From: Streptomyces sp. F63
Lineage (GTDB): Bacteria > Actinomycetota > Actinomycetes > Streptomycetales > Streptomycetaceae
Assembly (NCBI RefSeq): GCF_018070345.1
Contig: NZ_JAGPXX010000014.1
Coordinates: 1 to 64,000, forward strand
Length of the DNA stretch: 64,000 nucleotides
Reading direction: 5' to 3'
Part shown: one piece after another, positions 1 to 8,389 of the stretch
Position numbering within the stretch: the first letter of the stretch is position 1
Layout of the letters: the number at the start of each line of letters is the position of its first letter
The notes under the pieces: model-generated
Told to the model about the DNA's origin: nothing
What the model saw: the letters and a program-made list of their open reading frames with translations, nothing else
The model's database searches: none
Position numbers and translations under genes: made by a program

Positions 1-2460
1 ACCGCGGACGGCAGGCAGCCCCGCTCCCGCGCGATCGCGGCCTACTCGGCGGGAGCCCGCGCCGCCGCCCGCGCCCAGATCCAGCCCCGGCCCGGAAGCC
101 GGCCCCAGCCCCGGGCCCAGCCCCAGCCCCAGGCCCAGCCCGGGAGCCGGCCCCGGCCCGAGACCCGGGTCCGTCCGCTGTCCGCCCTGCCGGACCCGAA
201 CGGAAGCGCGACCGATGGCTCCGGACGGCGGGGCCCGTCCGGGGACCCGGCCCGTCCCGGTGCGCCCGGTACCGCCGTGCCGGGTGGTACGAGCGGTACG
301 TCCCCGGGCCTGCCCGGGCCCGCGCTTCCGGGCGGTGCCCTGGGCCCCGCCGTGCCCGGCCGGGTCCTCCCGGAAGGCGATGTGCCCGGCGCGGCCGTGC
401 CGGGCGGTGTCCTGCCGGGCCCCCGGCCGGGGCCTGCCGATCAGAGCGGCACCGCGCCCGGCCCGGCCGTTCCGGGCGGTGCCGTACCCGGTGGCGGAGG
501 GGCCGGCTCCGGTGAGCCCCGGTGGCCGGGTGCGGGACCCGTCCCGGGGCCCGGCGGGCCGGCCGCGCCGCACCGGGGCGGGCTGCCCGAGGCTCCCGTC
601 CCGGCGGAGTCCCGCTGGCACGGCAGTACGGGACGGCCCGGACGCCCGGGTATGCCCCCCGGCTCTCCGGGCGGTGCGCCGCACGGCGGCGGGCCGCACG
701 GCGGCGGGCCGCACGGCGGCGGGCCGGCCCCGTCCGCCGGACGCGGACCGGGAGCCGGCGGTGATCCGGAGCAGCTGCCGGAGGGCACGGACCGTCCGGA
801 CCGGGTGTCCGGCCGCGCGGACGGTCCGGACCGGAACCCGGCCTCCCTGCCGCCCGCCGAACGGCACGTCGGCAGCCGTGCGCTGCCCCCCGGAGCGCCC
901 CCCGGAGCGCCCCCCGGAGCGCGCCCCGGCCCGCAGGACCGTCCCGAAGCCGCCGGCCGGCCGCCGTACCACTCCGGTGCCGTCGAGCAGGCCCGGCCAC
1001 CGGGTCCCGTGGAGCCGGCCCGCCGGGTGAGCGGGGAGCGGCCCGGCTCCGCGGGCCCGGACGGCACCGCGGCCGCCCCGGCGAGCCCGTACGCCGCCCC
1101 GTCCGCCGGCGGCTGGGGCGGGACGCCCGGGACCGGCCCGGGCACCGGGCGTCACCAGCGCGGACCCACCACCCCGCTGGCCGCCGAGCGGGCCCGCCAG
1201 GCCCGCATCCTGGTCGTCGGCGCCGTCACCGAGCGCTGGGCGCCCGAGCAGGCCGGCCCCGTGCACGCCAACTGGCAGCTCGCACCGCCCATCGGTCCCG
1301 CCACCGACCTGTGGGCCGTCGGCGCGCTCCTCTTCCGTGCGGTGCAGGGCCATGCGCCGTACCCGGAGGAGAACGCGGCCGAGCTGGTGCAGCTCGTCTG
1401 CACCGAGGCGCCCGCGTTCGCCGAGGAGTGCGGCGCGCTGCGGCCCGTGGTCGAGTCGCTGCTGCGCCAGGACCCCACCGAGCGCCCGGAGTTCGAGGAG
1501 CTGCGCGGCTGGCTGCGCTCGATCGTCCGGACGGCCCCGGAGCCGGACGTCGGCGTGCGCACGGTCACCGTCCCCTCCCTCGGCTCGGGTGCGGACACCG
1601 ACCCGCGGCGGCTTCCGGTGGTACGCCGCCGTGGCGAACTGGTGCGCCGGCGCCGGGGTGGCGGGGCGGTGGTGCACGGCCGGCACAAGCGGGTGAAGGA
1701 GCACCGGCACAGCCCGCGCCGCCTGGGACGGCTGCTGCTTCTGCTGATCCTGCTGGCGCTGGCCGGGGCCGTCGCCTACGCGATGCTCTTCATGCCCCGT
1801 GCCGGTGACACGGCCGGTGGCGGTACCGGCCGCGCCGGCACGGCCGGAGCGGTGAGCCCGGCTCCGTCCGCCGGCGCCTCCTCCGGTGCGGAGCCGGGCG
1901 ACCGGGGGACGGCGGGCGGCGGGGAGCGCGGGAACGAAGAGGGGGAACAGAAGGGCGAGCAGGGGGAGAAGGAGGAGAAGGACGAACCCGGTGACAGCGC
2001 CGGCCTCGCCGAGGGCTTCGAACTCCGCACCGACCCGGAGGGTTTCCGGATCGCCGTGCACGAGGGCTGGGAGCGGCGCGGCGCGAACTCCCTCGGCCAG
2101 GTCCGCTACGGACGGGGCGCCTTCGAACTGACCGTTGTCCCGGGGCGGGACACCGTCGAGGAGTTCGGCAGCGACCCGATGGCCTATCAGCAGGACGCCG
2201 AGCGGGAACTCGCCCCGTTCCGGGAGTCGCAGTGGTCCTCGGCCTCCGGGCTGCGGCGGATCGAGGTCGGGCAGACCTCGATGGCCGAGGGGGTGTTCAC
2301 CTGGCGGGACGACGCCGACCGGCAGATTCACACCCGCAATCTGGCGATGATCATTGACGGCCGCTACCACCTGGTGCTGGTCTCCGGACCGGTCGCGGAC
2401 AAACAGGAAGTGGCCCGCTTCTTCGAGCAGGCGACCGCCACCTACCGGCTCACGGGCTGA
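1..2460 (+). CDS. Membrane Ser/Thr protein kinase, C-terminal part (5' end outside window)
   Basis: The reading frame is open from the first base, so the start and the kinase N-lobe lie outside the window. What is visible: a Pro/Gly/Ala/Arg-rich low-complexity stretch of roughly 380 codons, then a kinase C-lobe (WAPEQ as the APE motif, DLWAVGALLF as helix F, DPTERPEFEELRGWL as helix I). A basic juxtamembrane segment, one membrane helix (LLLLLILLALAGAVAYAML, about 1732-1795), a Gly/Glu-rich linker and a roughly 140-residue C-terminal domain follow, the last two presumably extracytoplasmic. The low-complexity block precedes the APE region, so it seems to interrupt the kinase fold. HRD and DFG motifs cannot be seen, so a pseudokinase is possible. 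Two more kinase genes follow in the same direction. Function is inferred from the family; substrates are unknown. Confidence 0.85.
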   Translation, partial: TADGRQPRSRAIAAYSAGARAAARAQIQPRPGSRPQPRAQPQPQAQPGSRPRPETRVRPLSALPDPNGSATDGSGRRGPSGDPARPGAPGTAVPGGTSGTSPGLPGPALPGGALGPAVPGRVLPEGDVPGAAVPGGVLPGPRPGPADQSGTAPGPAVPGGAVPGGGGAGSGEPRWPGAGPVPGPGGPAAPHRGGLPEAPVPAESRWHGSTGRPGRPGMPPGSPGGAPHGGGPHGGGPHGGGPAPSAGRGPGAGGDPEQLPEGTDRPDRVSGRADGPDRNPASLPPAERHVGSRALPPGAPPGAPPGARPGPQDRPEAAGRPPYHSGAVEQARPPGPVEPARRVSGERPGSAGPDGTAAAPASPYAAPSAGGWGGTPGTGPGTGRHQRGPTTPLAAERARQARILVVGAVTERWAPEQAGPVHANWQLAPPIGPATDLWAVGALLFRAVQGHAPYPEENAAELVQLVCTEAPAFAEECGALRPVVESLLRQDPTERPEFEELRGWLRSIVRTAPEPDVGVRTVTVPSLGSGADTDPRRLPVVRRRGELVRRRRGGGAVVHGRHKRVKEHRHSPRRLGRLLLLLILLALAGAVAYAMLFMPRAGDTAGGGTGRAGTAGAVSPAPSAGASSGAEPGDRGTAGGGERGNEEGEQKGEQGEKEEKDEPGDSAGLAEGFELRTDPEGFRIAVHEGWERRGANSLGQVRYGRGAFELTVVPGRDTVEEFGSDPMAYQQDAERELAPFRESQWSSASGLRRIEVGQTSMAEGVFTWRDDADRQIHTRNLAMIIDGRYHLVLVSGPVADKQEVARFFEQATATYRLTG

Positions 2461-2597
2461 GCGGTGGGCCGCGGCCGGAAGGCCGCAGGGGTGCCGGACG
2501 CCGGGGCCGGGGTCTGGCCGAAAGACGTTCCCGGCCGGGAAGTTTAAACGGAACCGGCAGGCGCAGGCCCTCGGATCGCCCGAAAACCTGGGGCACC

Positions 2598-4214
2598 ATG
2601 GGCACCATGGGGAGCTTCGGGGCGGAGAGCCCACTCATCGCCGGCCGCTACCGCCTGGACTTCCGGCTCGGCCGGGGCGGCATGGGCACCGTGTGGCGCG
2701 CCACCGACGAACTGCTCCGGCGGCACGTCGCCGTCAAGGAGGTCCATGTCGGCGAGGGTCTCCCGGGGAGCGACGTGCGGTCGCAGCGCGAGCGCACGCT
2801 GCGCGAGGCCCGTACGGTCGCGCAGCTGCGGCATCCCAGTGTGGTCGTCGTCCACGACGTGGTCGAGGAGGACGAACGCCCCTGGATCGTCATGGAGCTG
2901 ATCGTCGGTCAGACGCTGGCCGACCGCATCGCCGCCGAGGGCTCCGTACCGCCGCGGGAGGCCGCCCGGATCGGGCTCGCTCTGCTGGGCGCGCTCCGCG
3001 AGGCGCACCGGCACGGGGTGCTGCACCGGGACCTCAAACCCGCCAATGTCCTGCTGGAGGCCCCGGCGGGGCGCGTGGTGCTGACGGATTTCGGTGTCGC
3101 CCGGATGGACGGCGGCTCGACGATCACCGAGAGCGGCACTTTCGTCGGCTCCCCCGAATACACCGCCCCGGAGCGGATGGCGGGCACCGGAGCCGGACCG
3201 GAGTCCGACCTGTGGTCGCTGGGGGTGCTGCTGTGCGCGGCGCTCAGCGGTCGCACCCCGTTCCACCAGGACTCGCTGGGCGGGGTGCTGCACGCCGTCA
3301 TGGCGGGCGACATCAGGCCGCCGGAGGCCGCACGCCCGCTGCTCCCCGCCATCCTGGGGCTGCTGGAGCGCGATCCGGCGCGCCGGATGGGAGGGGCCGA
3401 GGCGGAGGAGCTGCTGACGGAGTACCTGCGCACCGGCCGGATGCCGGAGGTGCCGCGGTTCGCGCGGGCCGAGGGCGGACGGGCCGGCACGGGCGGGGGC
3501 GCCGGTGCGGACGCCGCCGGGCGGGCCGGGTACGCGGGGCCGCCGCCGGACGCCGTCCGCCCGGGGGACGGCCACCCGGTCGGGCCGCCGCCCGGTCCGC
3601 TGCTGCCGCCGCGCGGGAGCCGGCACCGGGGGCGCACGGCGCTGGCCGCGGCGCTGATGGTCGCCGCGGCGGGCGGTACGGGGGTGGCCGCCGTGGCGAT
3701 GCTGGTGAACGGCGACACCCCACTGGACGAGCGGCCGACCTCGACCTCCCGCCCGGACGGGACGACGGACGATGACGGCGACGGAGGAGGCGGCGGCGGA
3801 GGCGGCAGCCGGGGGCCCACGCGCCCGACGGCGACGCCCAGTGCGTCCCGCTCCTCCGCGCGCCCGGGTCCCTCCGGCAGCGGACCGTCGACCTCCGGAT
3901 CGCTGCCGCCGGGCCCGTCCGGAACGGGGAGGGCCGGGCGCAGCGCCCCGCCCTCCGCGGTGTCCCGCGCGCCGGACCGCCTCTCCGGACCGCCCGGGGC
4001 GCCTGAGCCGGCCCCGGCCGCGGGTGCGCCCGCGGCGGAGGCCCCGCTCCCGTCCGTCCCGGAGGTGACCGTGCCACCGCTCACCGGCCGCCTTCCGGCC
4101 GCCTCCGGGGCCGGCGAGGCGGGCACGGGCGGCGACGGGGCGCCGGAGCGCCTGCGGGCGGACGAGGAGGCGGCGGCGGGCTGTGAACGCGAACACCCGC
4201 GCGCGCCCTGGTAG
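2598..4214 (+). CDS. Transmembrane Ser/Thr protein kinase (PknB-like)
   Basis: A complete Hanks-type kinase domain fills about residues 18-285: glycine loop LGRGGMG, VAVK lysine near residue 47, HRDLKPAN catalytic loop, DFGVA, and TAPER as the APE motif. A Gly/Pro linker leads to one membrane helix near residues 348-370. The outer tail is Ser/Thr/Pro-rich, ends in an Ala/Pro/Glu-rich segment, and has no PASTA repeats, so the sensed signal is unclear. The first ATG was taken as start; a second in-frame ATG lies three codons on, and no strong ribosome site separates them. It phosphorylates Ser/Thr on cytoplasmic proteins by family precedent. It sits in tandem with kinase genes on both sides, about 140-220 nt apart, suggesting gene duplication. 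Confidence 0.9.
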   Translation: MGTMGSFGAESPLIAGRYRLDFRLGRGGMGTVWRATDELLRRHVAVKEVHVGEGLPGSDVRSQRERTLREARTVAQLRHPSVVVVHDVVEEDERPWIVMELIVGQTLADRIAAEGSVPPREAARIGLALLGALREAHRHGVLHRDLKPANVLLEAPAGRVVLTDFGVARMDGGSTITESGTFVGSPEYTAPERMAGTGAGPESDLWSLGVLLCAALSGRTPFHQDSLGGVLHAVMAGDIRPPEAARPLLPAILGLLERDPARRMGGAEAEELLTEYLRTGRMPEVPRFARAEGGRAGTGGGAGADAAGRAGYAGPPPDAVRPGDGHPVGPPPGPLLPPRGSRHRGRTALAAALMVAAAGGTGVAAVAMLVNGDTPLDERPTSTSRPDGTTDDDGDGGGGGGGGSRGPTRPTATPSASRSSARPGPSGSGPSTSGSLPPGPSGTGRAGRSAPPSAVSRAPDRLSGPPGAPEPAPAAGAPAAEAPLPSVPEVTVPPLTGRLPAASGAGEAGTGGDGAPERLRADEEAAAGCEREHPRAPW

Positions 4215-4433
4215 CCGGCCGGTGCCGCGGGCGGCGCTGCGCCGGCGGCGGCCGTGCGCCGCTCCGTCCGCCGTGCCGGCGGATGGAGCGGGTGCTCGTC
4301 CCGGGGCCGTACCGCGCCCTGTTCCCGGGGCCGTACCGGCCCCGCCCCGCCCCGGGGCCCGCTGTGTCACGGTGCTGCACCGCCGCGGCTGACCGACTGG
4401 AACCGGGCGCGGGCGGACGGCCATGATGGGGAC

Positions 4434-6248
4434 ATGAAGAACGACGGGGGACGGGCCGACGAGCCCACCAGCTATCTGATCCCGCCACCGGGCACACCCG
4501 CCGCGACACCGGCCCCGGCCGCGGGTCCGGCGGCGGGTCCGGCCGCGGACCCCGCCGGGGCTTCCGCTCCGGGACACGCCCAGGCGCCCGCGGCCCCGGT
4601 GCCCGGCGCCACGCCCCACCCGCCGCCCGCGCAGCCGCCCGCCCGGGCGTCCGCGCCCCATCCGGCACCCGGACCTGCGGCCCCGGCGCCCGGGCCCGCA
4701 GAGGCGGCCGCCACCCCGCCGCCCCCGTCCTCGCCCGGGGCCGGCGCGGGTACCGCCGGCCCCGCGCCCGGCCGGACGATCGGCGGCCGTTACCGCCTCC
4801 TGTCCCGGCTCGGGCACGGCGGCATGGGCACCGTGTGGCGGGCGCGGGACGAGGTCGTCGACCGGGACGTGGCGGTCAAGGAGCCCCGGGTGCCCGACCA
4901 GTTGAGCGAGCAGGAGCGGCAGACCGTCCACCAGCGGATGCGGCGCGAGGCCCGCTCCGCGGCGGCCATCGACCATCCGTCCGTCGTCACCGTGCACGAC
5001 GTGGTGGTGGAGGACGGGCGCCCGTGGATCGTCATGGAACTCGTCCGCGGGCAGTCGCTGGGGGACCGGCTCGGCGAGGGCACCCTCGACCCGCGGGAGG
5101 CCGCCCGGGTCGGCCTGGCCGTGCTGGGCGCGCTGACCGCCGCGCACGAGGCGGGGGTGCTGCACCGGGACGTCAAGCCGGACAACGTCCTGCTGGGCCG
5201 GCACGACCGGGTGGTGCTCACGGACTTCGGCATCGCGCAGGTCGAGGGGGAGCAGCGGCTCACCGAGACCGGCGCGTTCGTCGGCTCCCCGGAGTTCATC
5301 GCGCCCGAACGGGTGCTCGGCCGGCTCCCCGGGCCGGAGTCCGACCTCTGGTCGCTGGGTGTGCTGCTGTACGCGGCGGTCGAGGGCATGTCACCGTACC
5401 GGCGTTCCAACACCCCGGCGACGCTGCAGGCCGTGCTCTCCGCCGAACCGCCCACGCCGGCGCGGGGCGCGGGGGCGCTCGGCCATCTCGTCATGCAGCT
5501 GCTGCGGAAGGACCCGGCGGCGCGCCCCGCACCGGCCGAGATCCGGCAGGTCCTGGAGAGCGTCGCCCGCCCGCCGCAGCCGCTCCCCGTCGTGCCGCGG
5601 ACCCGCGCCATGACGGGGGGCGGCCCGGGCGGTCCGCGCGGCCTGCTCCGCACCACGCGCGGCCGGTTCGGGCTGGGGGGCGGGCTGCTGGCCGCGGTGC
5701 TCGCCCTGGTGCTGGTCATCGCCGATCCGTTCGGCGAGGACGGGCCTCCGGAGAACTGGCGGGTCCGGGAGGAGGGCGAGATCGTCAAGGCCTCCCTGTT
5801 CCTGCCGCCCGATTACGAGCGCACCGACTCCGAGGAGGGGTACGTCACCTTCGCCGACCCCAGCGGTGTCTACGGCGTCGAGCTCTGGCGGGATCAGGAC
5901 ACCGGGGAGCCGGACGACTCCCCGAACCCGGACACGGCGGAGAAGGCGGCCGAGGAACTGGTGACGTACTACGGGTCCGGAGCCGAGAACTCCATGGAGG
6001 AGGCCCGCAGCACCACGCGCCGGGCGACCCAGCAGGAACGCGAGGCGGTCCAGGTCTTCACCACCTACCGGGACTACGGCGCGCGCGAGGACGACATCAC
6101 CCGGCACTTCCGGGAGCACGTCTACGTCAACGGGGAGAGCGTCGTCTGGCGGCTCCGGGTGCGGATGCCGGCCGAGGGCCACGCGCGCCCGGAGGGCGAG
6201 AAGCTGTTCGACGAGATCGTGCGCCATCTGGAGATCCGGGAACTCTGA
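4434..6248 (+). CDS. Transmembrane Ser/Thr protein kinase with long Pro/Ala N-terminal extension
   Basis: About 604 residues. Unusually, the kinase domain does not begin at the N-terminus: about 115 residues rich in Pro and Ala come first (after MKNDGG and SYLIPPP). The domain then spans about residues 118-385 with LGHGGMG, VAVK, HRDVKPDN, DFGIA and IAPER. One membrane helix (GGLLAAVLALVLVIADPF) near residues 413-433 is followed by a C-terminal domain of about 170 residues whose layout resembles the outer domain of the first kinase in the window (NWRVREEG to the end). The ATG chosen follows a GGGG stretch; an in-frame start 60 codons upstream is possible but adds only Arg-rich sequence. Functional family is certain, targets unknown. 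Confidence 0.88.
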   Translation: MKNDGGRADEPTSYLIPPPGTPAATPAPAAGPAAGPAADPAGASAPGHAQAPAAPVPGATPHPPPAQPPARASAPHPAPGPAAPAPGPAEAAATPPPPSSPGAGAGTAGPAPGRTIGGRYRLLSRLGHGGMGTVWRARDEVVDRDVAVKEPRVPDQLSEQERQTVHQRMRREARSAAAIDHPSVVTVHDVVVEDGRPWIVMELVRGQSLGDRLGEGTLDPREAARVGLAVLGALTAAHEAGVLHRDVKPDNVLLGRHDRVVLTDFGIAQVEGEQRLTETGAFVGSPEFIAPERVLGRLPGPESDLWSLGVLLYAAVEGMSPYRRSNTPATLQAVLSAEPPTPARGAGALGHLVMQLLRKDPAARPAPAEIRQVLESVARPPQPLPVVPRTRAMTGGGPGGPRGLLRTTRGRFGLGGGLLAAVLALVLVIADPFGEDGPPENWRVREEGEIVKASLFLPPDYERTDSEEGYVTFADPSGVYGVELWRDQDTGEPDDSPNPDTAEKAAEELVTYYGSGAENSMEEARSTTRRATQQEREAVQVFTTYRDYGAREDDITRHFREHVYVNGESVVWRLRVRMPAEGHARPEGEKLFDEIVRHLEIREL

Positions 6249-6390
6249 ACGCGGCGGCGCCGGCCGCCGGCGTCCCGGCGTCCCGGCCGCCGGTGGCGGC
6301 CCTCCGGGGCGCCGGGCCACCGCCAAGATCTTTCCCGGGCACACAACCCTCACTGGTCGGCCATGAAAACTCCCTGACCAGGGCCCTTTT

Positions 6391-6406
6391 GCCAGTAATC
6401 ACTGGC
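6391..6406. promoter_or_regulatory. 16-nt palindrome upstream of aldehyde dehydrogenase (operator candidate)
   Basis: GCCAGT-AATC-ACTGGC is a perfect 6+6 inverted repeat in the 244-nt intergenic region. A second palindrome, CACCGCGGTG, lies at 6427-6436, and CTGGTC/GACCAG (6353-6358, 6376-6381) forms a third weaker pair. These stand about 50-90 nt before the inferred promoter and may be regulator sites. The binding protein is unknown. Confidence 0.4.
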
Positions 6407-6479
6407 GTGGTCCCGCCTTTTCGTTCCACCGCGGTGAAATCGGTGTTACTGCCGGGTACACAAACGAGGCGCCCCGGCA

Positions 6480-6485
6480 TACCCT
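6480..6485 (+). promoter_or_regulatory. -10 hexamer TACCCT, probable leaderless promoter
   Basis: TACCCT ends 7 nt before the ATG of the aldehyde dehydrogenase and no Shine-Dalgarno sequence precedes that ATG, so transcription probably starts at the A of the start codon. No convincing -35 is visible. Confidence 0.4.
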
Positions 6486-6492
6486 CACCCGC

Positions 6493-8172
6493 ATGACGGA
6501 GACGCAGGCGCAGAACTTCCCGCAGGACACCGCAGCACCCGCCTCGGCCGGCGGCGCCCCGGTCCCGCCCGCCCGGGCGGACGTGACCGGCGGCAACCCG
6601 GTCTTCACCGCCCCGGCGGGCACCCGCACCGCCGCCGAGGTGGTGACCCCGGAACTCGTCGCCCAGCTCACCGCCGGCCTCACCGGCACCGGCCGGACCG
6701 CCAACCACACGCCGTTCACCGGCGAGCGGCTGGCCGAGCTGCCCGAGTCCACCCCCGAGGACGTGGCCGCCGCGTTCGAACGGGCCCGTGAGGCCCAGCG
6801 GGCCTGGGCCGCCGTCCCCGCGCGCAAGCGGGCCGCGGTGCTGCTCCGCTTCCACGACCTGGTGCTGGCCCGGCAGGACGAGGTCCTGGACCTCATCCAG
6901 CTGGAGACCGGCAAGGCCCGGATGCACGCCCACGAGGAGGTGCAGGCCGTCGCCATGGCCGCCCGCCACTACGGCCGCCGCGGCCCGGCGTATCTGCGGC
7001 CCAAGCGGCACACCGGCGCCGTCCCCGTCCTCACCAAGGTCACCGAACTGCGCCAGCCACGCGGCGTCGTCGGCCAGATCGCCCCCTGGAACTACCCGCT
7101 GGAGCTCTCCGTCGGCGACGCGCTGCCCGCCTTCGCCGCCGGAAACGCCGTCGTGATGAAGCCCGACACGGAGACCGCGCTCACCGCGCTCTGGGCCCGG
7201 CGGCGGCTGATCGAGGCCGGGCTGCCCGAGCAGCTGTGGCAGGTCGTCATCGGCGAGGGCCCGGTGGTCGGCCCGGCCGTCGTGGAGCACGCCGACTACG
7301 TGTCCTTCACCGGCTCCACCCGCACCGGCCGCACCGTCGCCCAGAGCGCGGCCGCCCGGCTCATCGGCTGCTCGCTCGAACTGGGCGGCAAGAACGCCAT
7401 GCTGGTGCTCGACGACGCCGACCTGGACAAGGCCGCCGAGGGAGCCGTCCGCGCCTGCTTCTCCTCCAGTGGCCAGCTCTGCATCTCCATCGAACGTCTC
7501 TTCGTCCACGAGTCCGTCGCCGACGCGTTCCTGGAGCGCTTCGCCGCCCGGACGAAAGCCATGAAGCTCGGCACCGCCCTGGCCTACGGCGCCGACATGG
7601 GGTCCCTCGTCTCCGAGCGCCAGCTGGAGACGGTCAGCCGCCATGTCGACGACGCCGTGGCGCGCGGCGCCAAGGTCGTCGCCGGCGGCCGCGCCCGCCC
7701 CGACGTCGGCCCGCTGTTCTACGAGCCGACCATCCTCGACGGCGTCGCGGACCCGATGGCCGTCTGCGGCGAGGAGACCTTCGGCCCCGTCGTCTCCCTC
7801 TACCGTTTCACCGACGAGGACGAGGCGATCGAACGCGCCAACGCCACCGCGTACGGGCTCAACTCCAGCGTCTGGACCAGGAACGGCCGCCGCGGCCACG
7901 CCGTCGCCGCCCGGCTGCGCACGGGCACCGTCAACGTCAACGAGGGCTACGCCGCCGGCTACGGCAGCGTCCAGGCGCCGATGGGTGGCATGGGCGACTC
8001 CGGGCTCGGCCGCCGGCACGGCTCCGAGGGCATCCTCAAGTACACCGAGGCGCAGACCGTGGCCCACCAGCGGCTGATGCCCCTCGCGCCGTCCTTCGGG
8101 CTGACGGACGAGAAGTACGCGGCGCTGATGTCGGTGAGCCTGCGCGCCATGAAGGCGTTCCGGCTCCGCTGA
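6493..8172 (+). CDS. Succinic semialdehyde dehydrogenase (NADP+), ALDH superfamily
   Basis: Oxidises an aldehyde, probably succinic semialdehyde to succinate in GABA or polyamine catabolism, in the cytoplasm. The ALDH fold is complete: PWNYPLELSVGDALPAFAAG in the cofactor-binding region, FTGSTRTGR, general-base Glu in LELGGKN, and the catalytic cysteine in SSGQLCIS at about residue 330, followed by CGEETFGPV and the C-terminal glycine-rich region. About 70 residues of N-terminal extension precede the usual ALDH start, typical of the Streptomyces group annotated as succinate-semialdehyde dehydrogenase. The gene follows three kinase genes but has its own apparent promoter. Substrate is inferred from family and gene order only. 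Confidence 0.85.
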   Translation: MTETQAQNFPQDTAAPASAGGAPVPPARADVTGGNPVFTAPAGTRTAAEVVTPELVAQLTAGLTGTGRTANHTPFTGERLAELPESTPEDVAAAFERAREAQRAWAAVPARKRAAVLLRFHDLVLARQDEVLDLIQLETGKARMHAHEEVQAVAMAARHYGRRGPAYLRPKRHTGAVPVLTKVTELRQPRGVVGQIAPWNYPLELSVGDALPAFAAGNAVVMKPDTETALTALWARRRLIEAGLPEQLWQVVIGEGPVVGPAVVEHADYVSFTGSTRTGRTVAQSAAARLIGCSLELGGKNAMLVLDDADLDKAAEGAVRACFSSSGQLCISIERLFVHESVADAFLERFAARTKAMKLGTALAYGADMGSLVSERQLETVSRHVDDAVARGAKVVAGGRARPDVGPLFYEPTILDGVADPMAVCGEETFGPVVSLYRFTDEDEAIERANATAYGLNSSVWTRNGRRGHAVAARLRTGTVNVNEGYAAGYGSVQAPMGGMGDSGLGRRHGSEGILKYTEAQTVAHQRLMPLAPSFGLTDEKYAALMSVSLRAMKAFRLR

Positions 8173-8389
8173 ACGCCGGCCGGGCCGCCGGGCGTTCCGG
8201 CCCGGACCCCGGCCCCCGGACCCCACCCCCGATCCCCCGGATCTCCCGATCCCCGACCCCCTGGCGCCGCCGGCACCGCGAGCACCCCGCGGACCGGCGC
8301 CGCCGGGCGCACGACCCCACACCGCACCCGCCCGACGGCACCACGGGCGCGGCCGGAACAGAACCACACAGCATGGGAGGGCCGACACC

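Noticed and set aside
2544..5204. 886-codon open frame on the minus strand
   Set aside because: It is antisense to two kinase genes with full motif sets; long antisense frames are expected at this G+C content, and its product has no recognisable domain.
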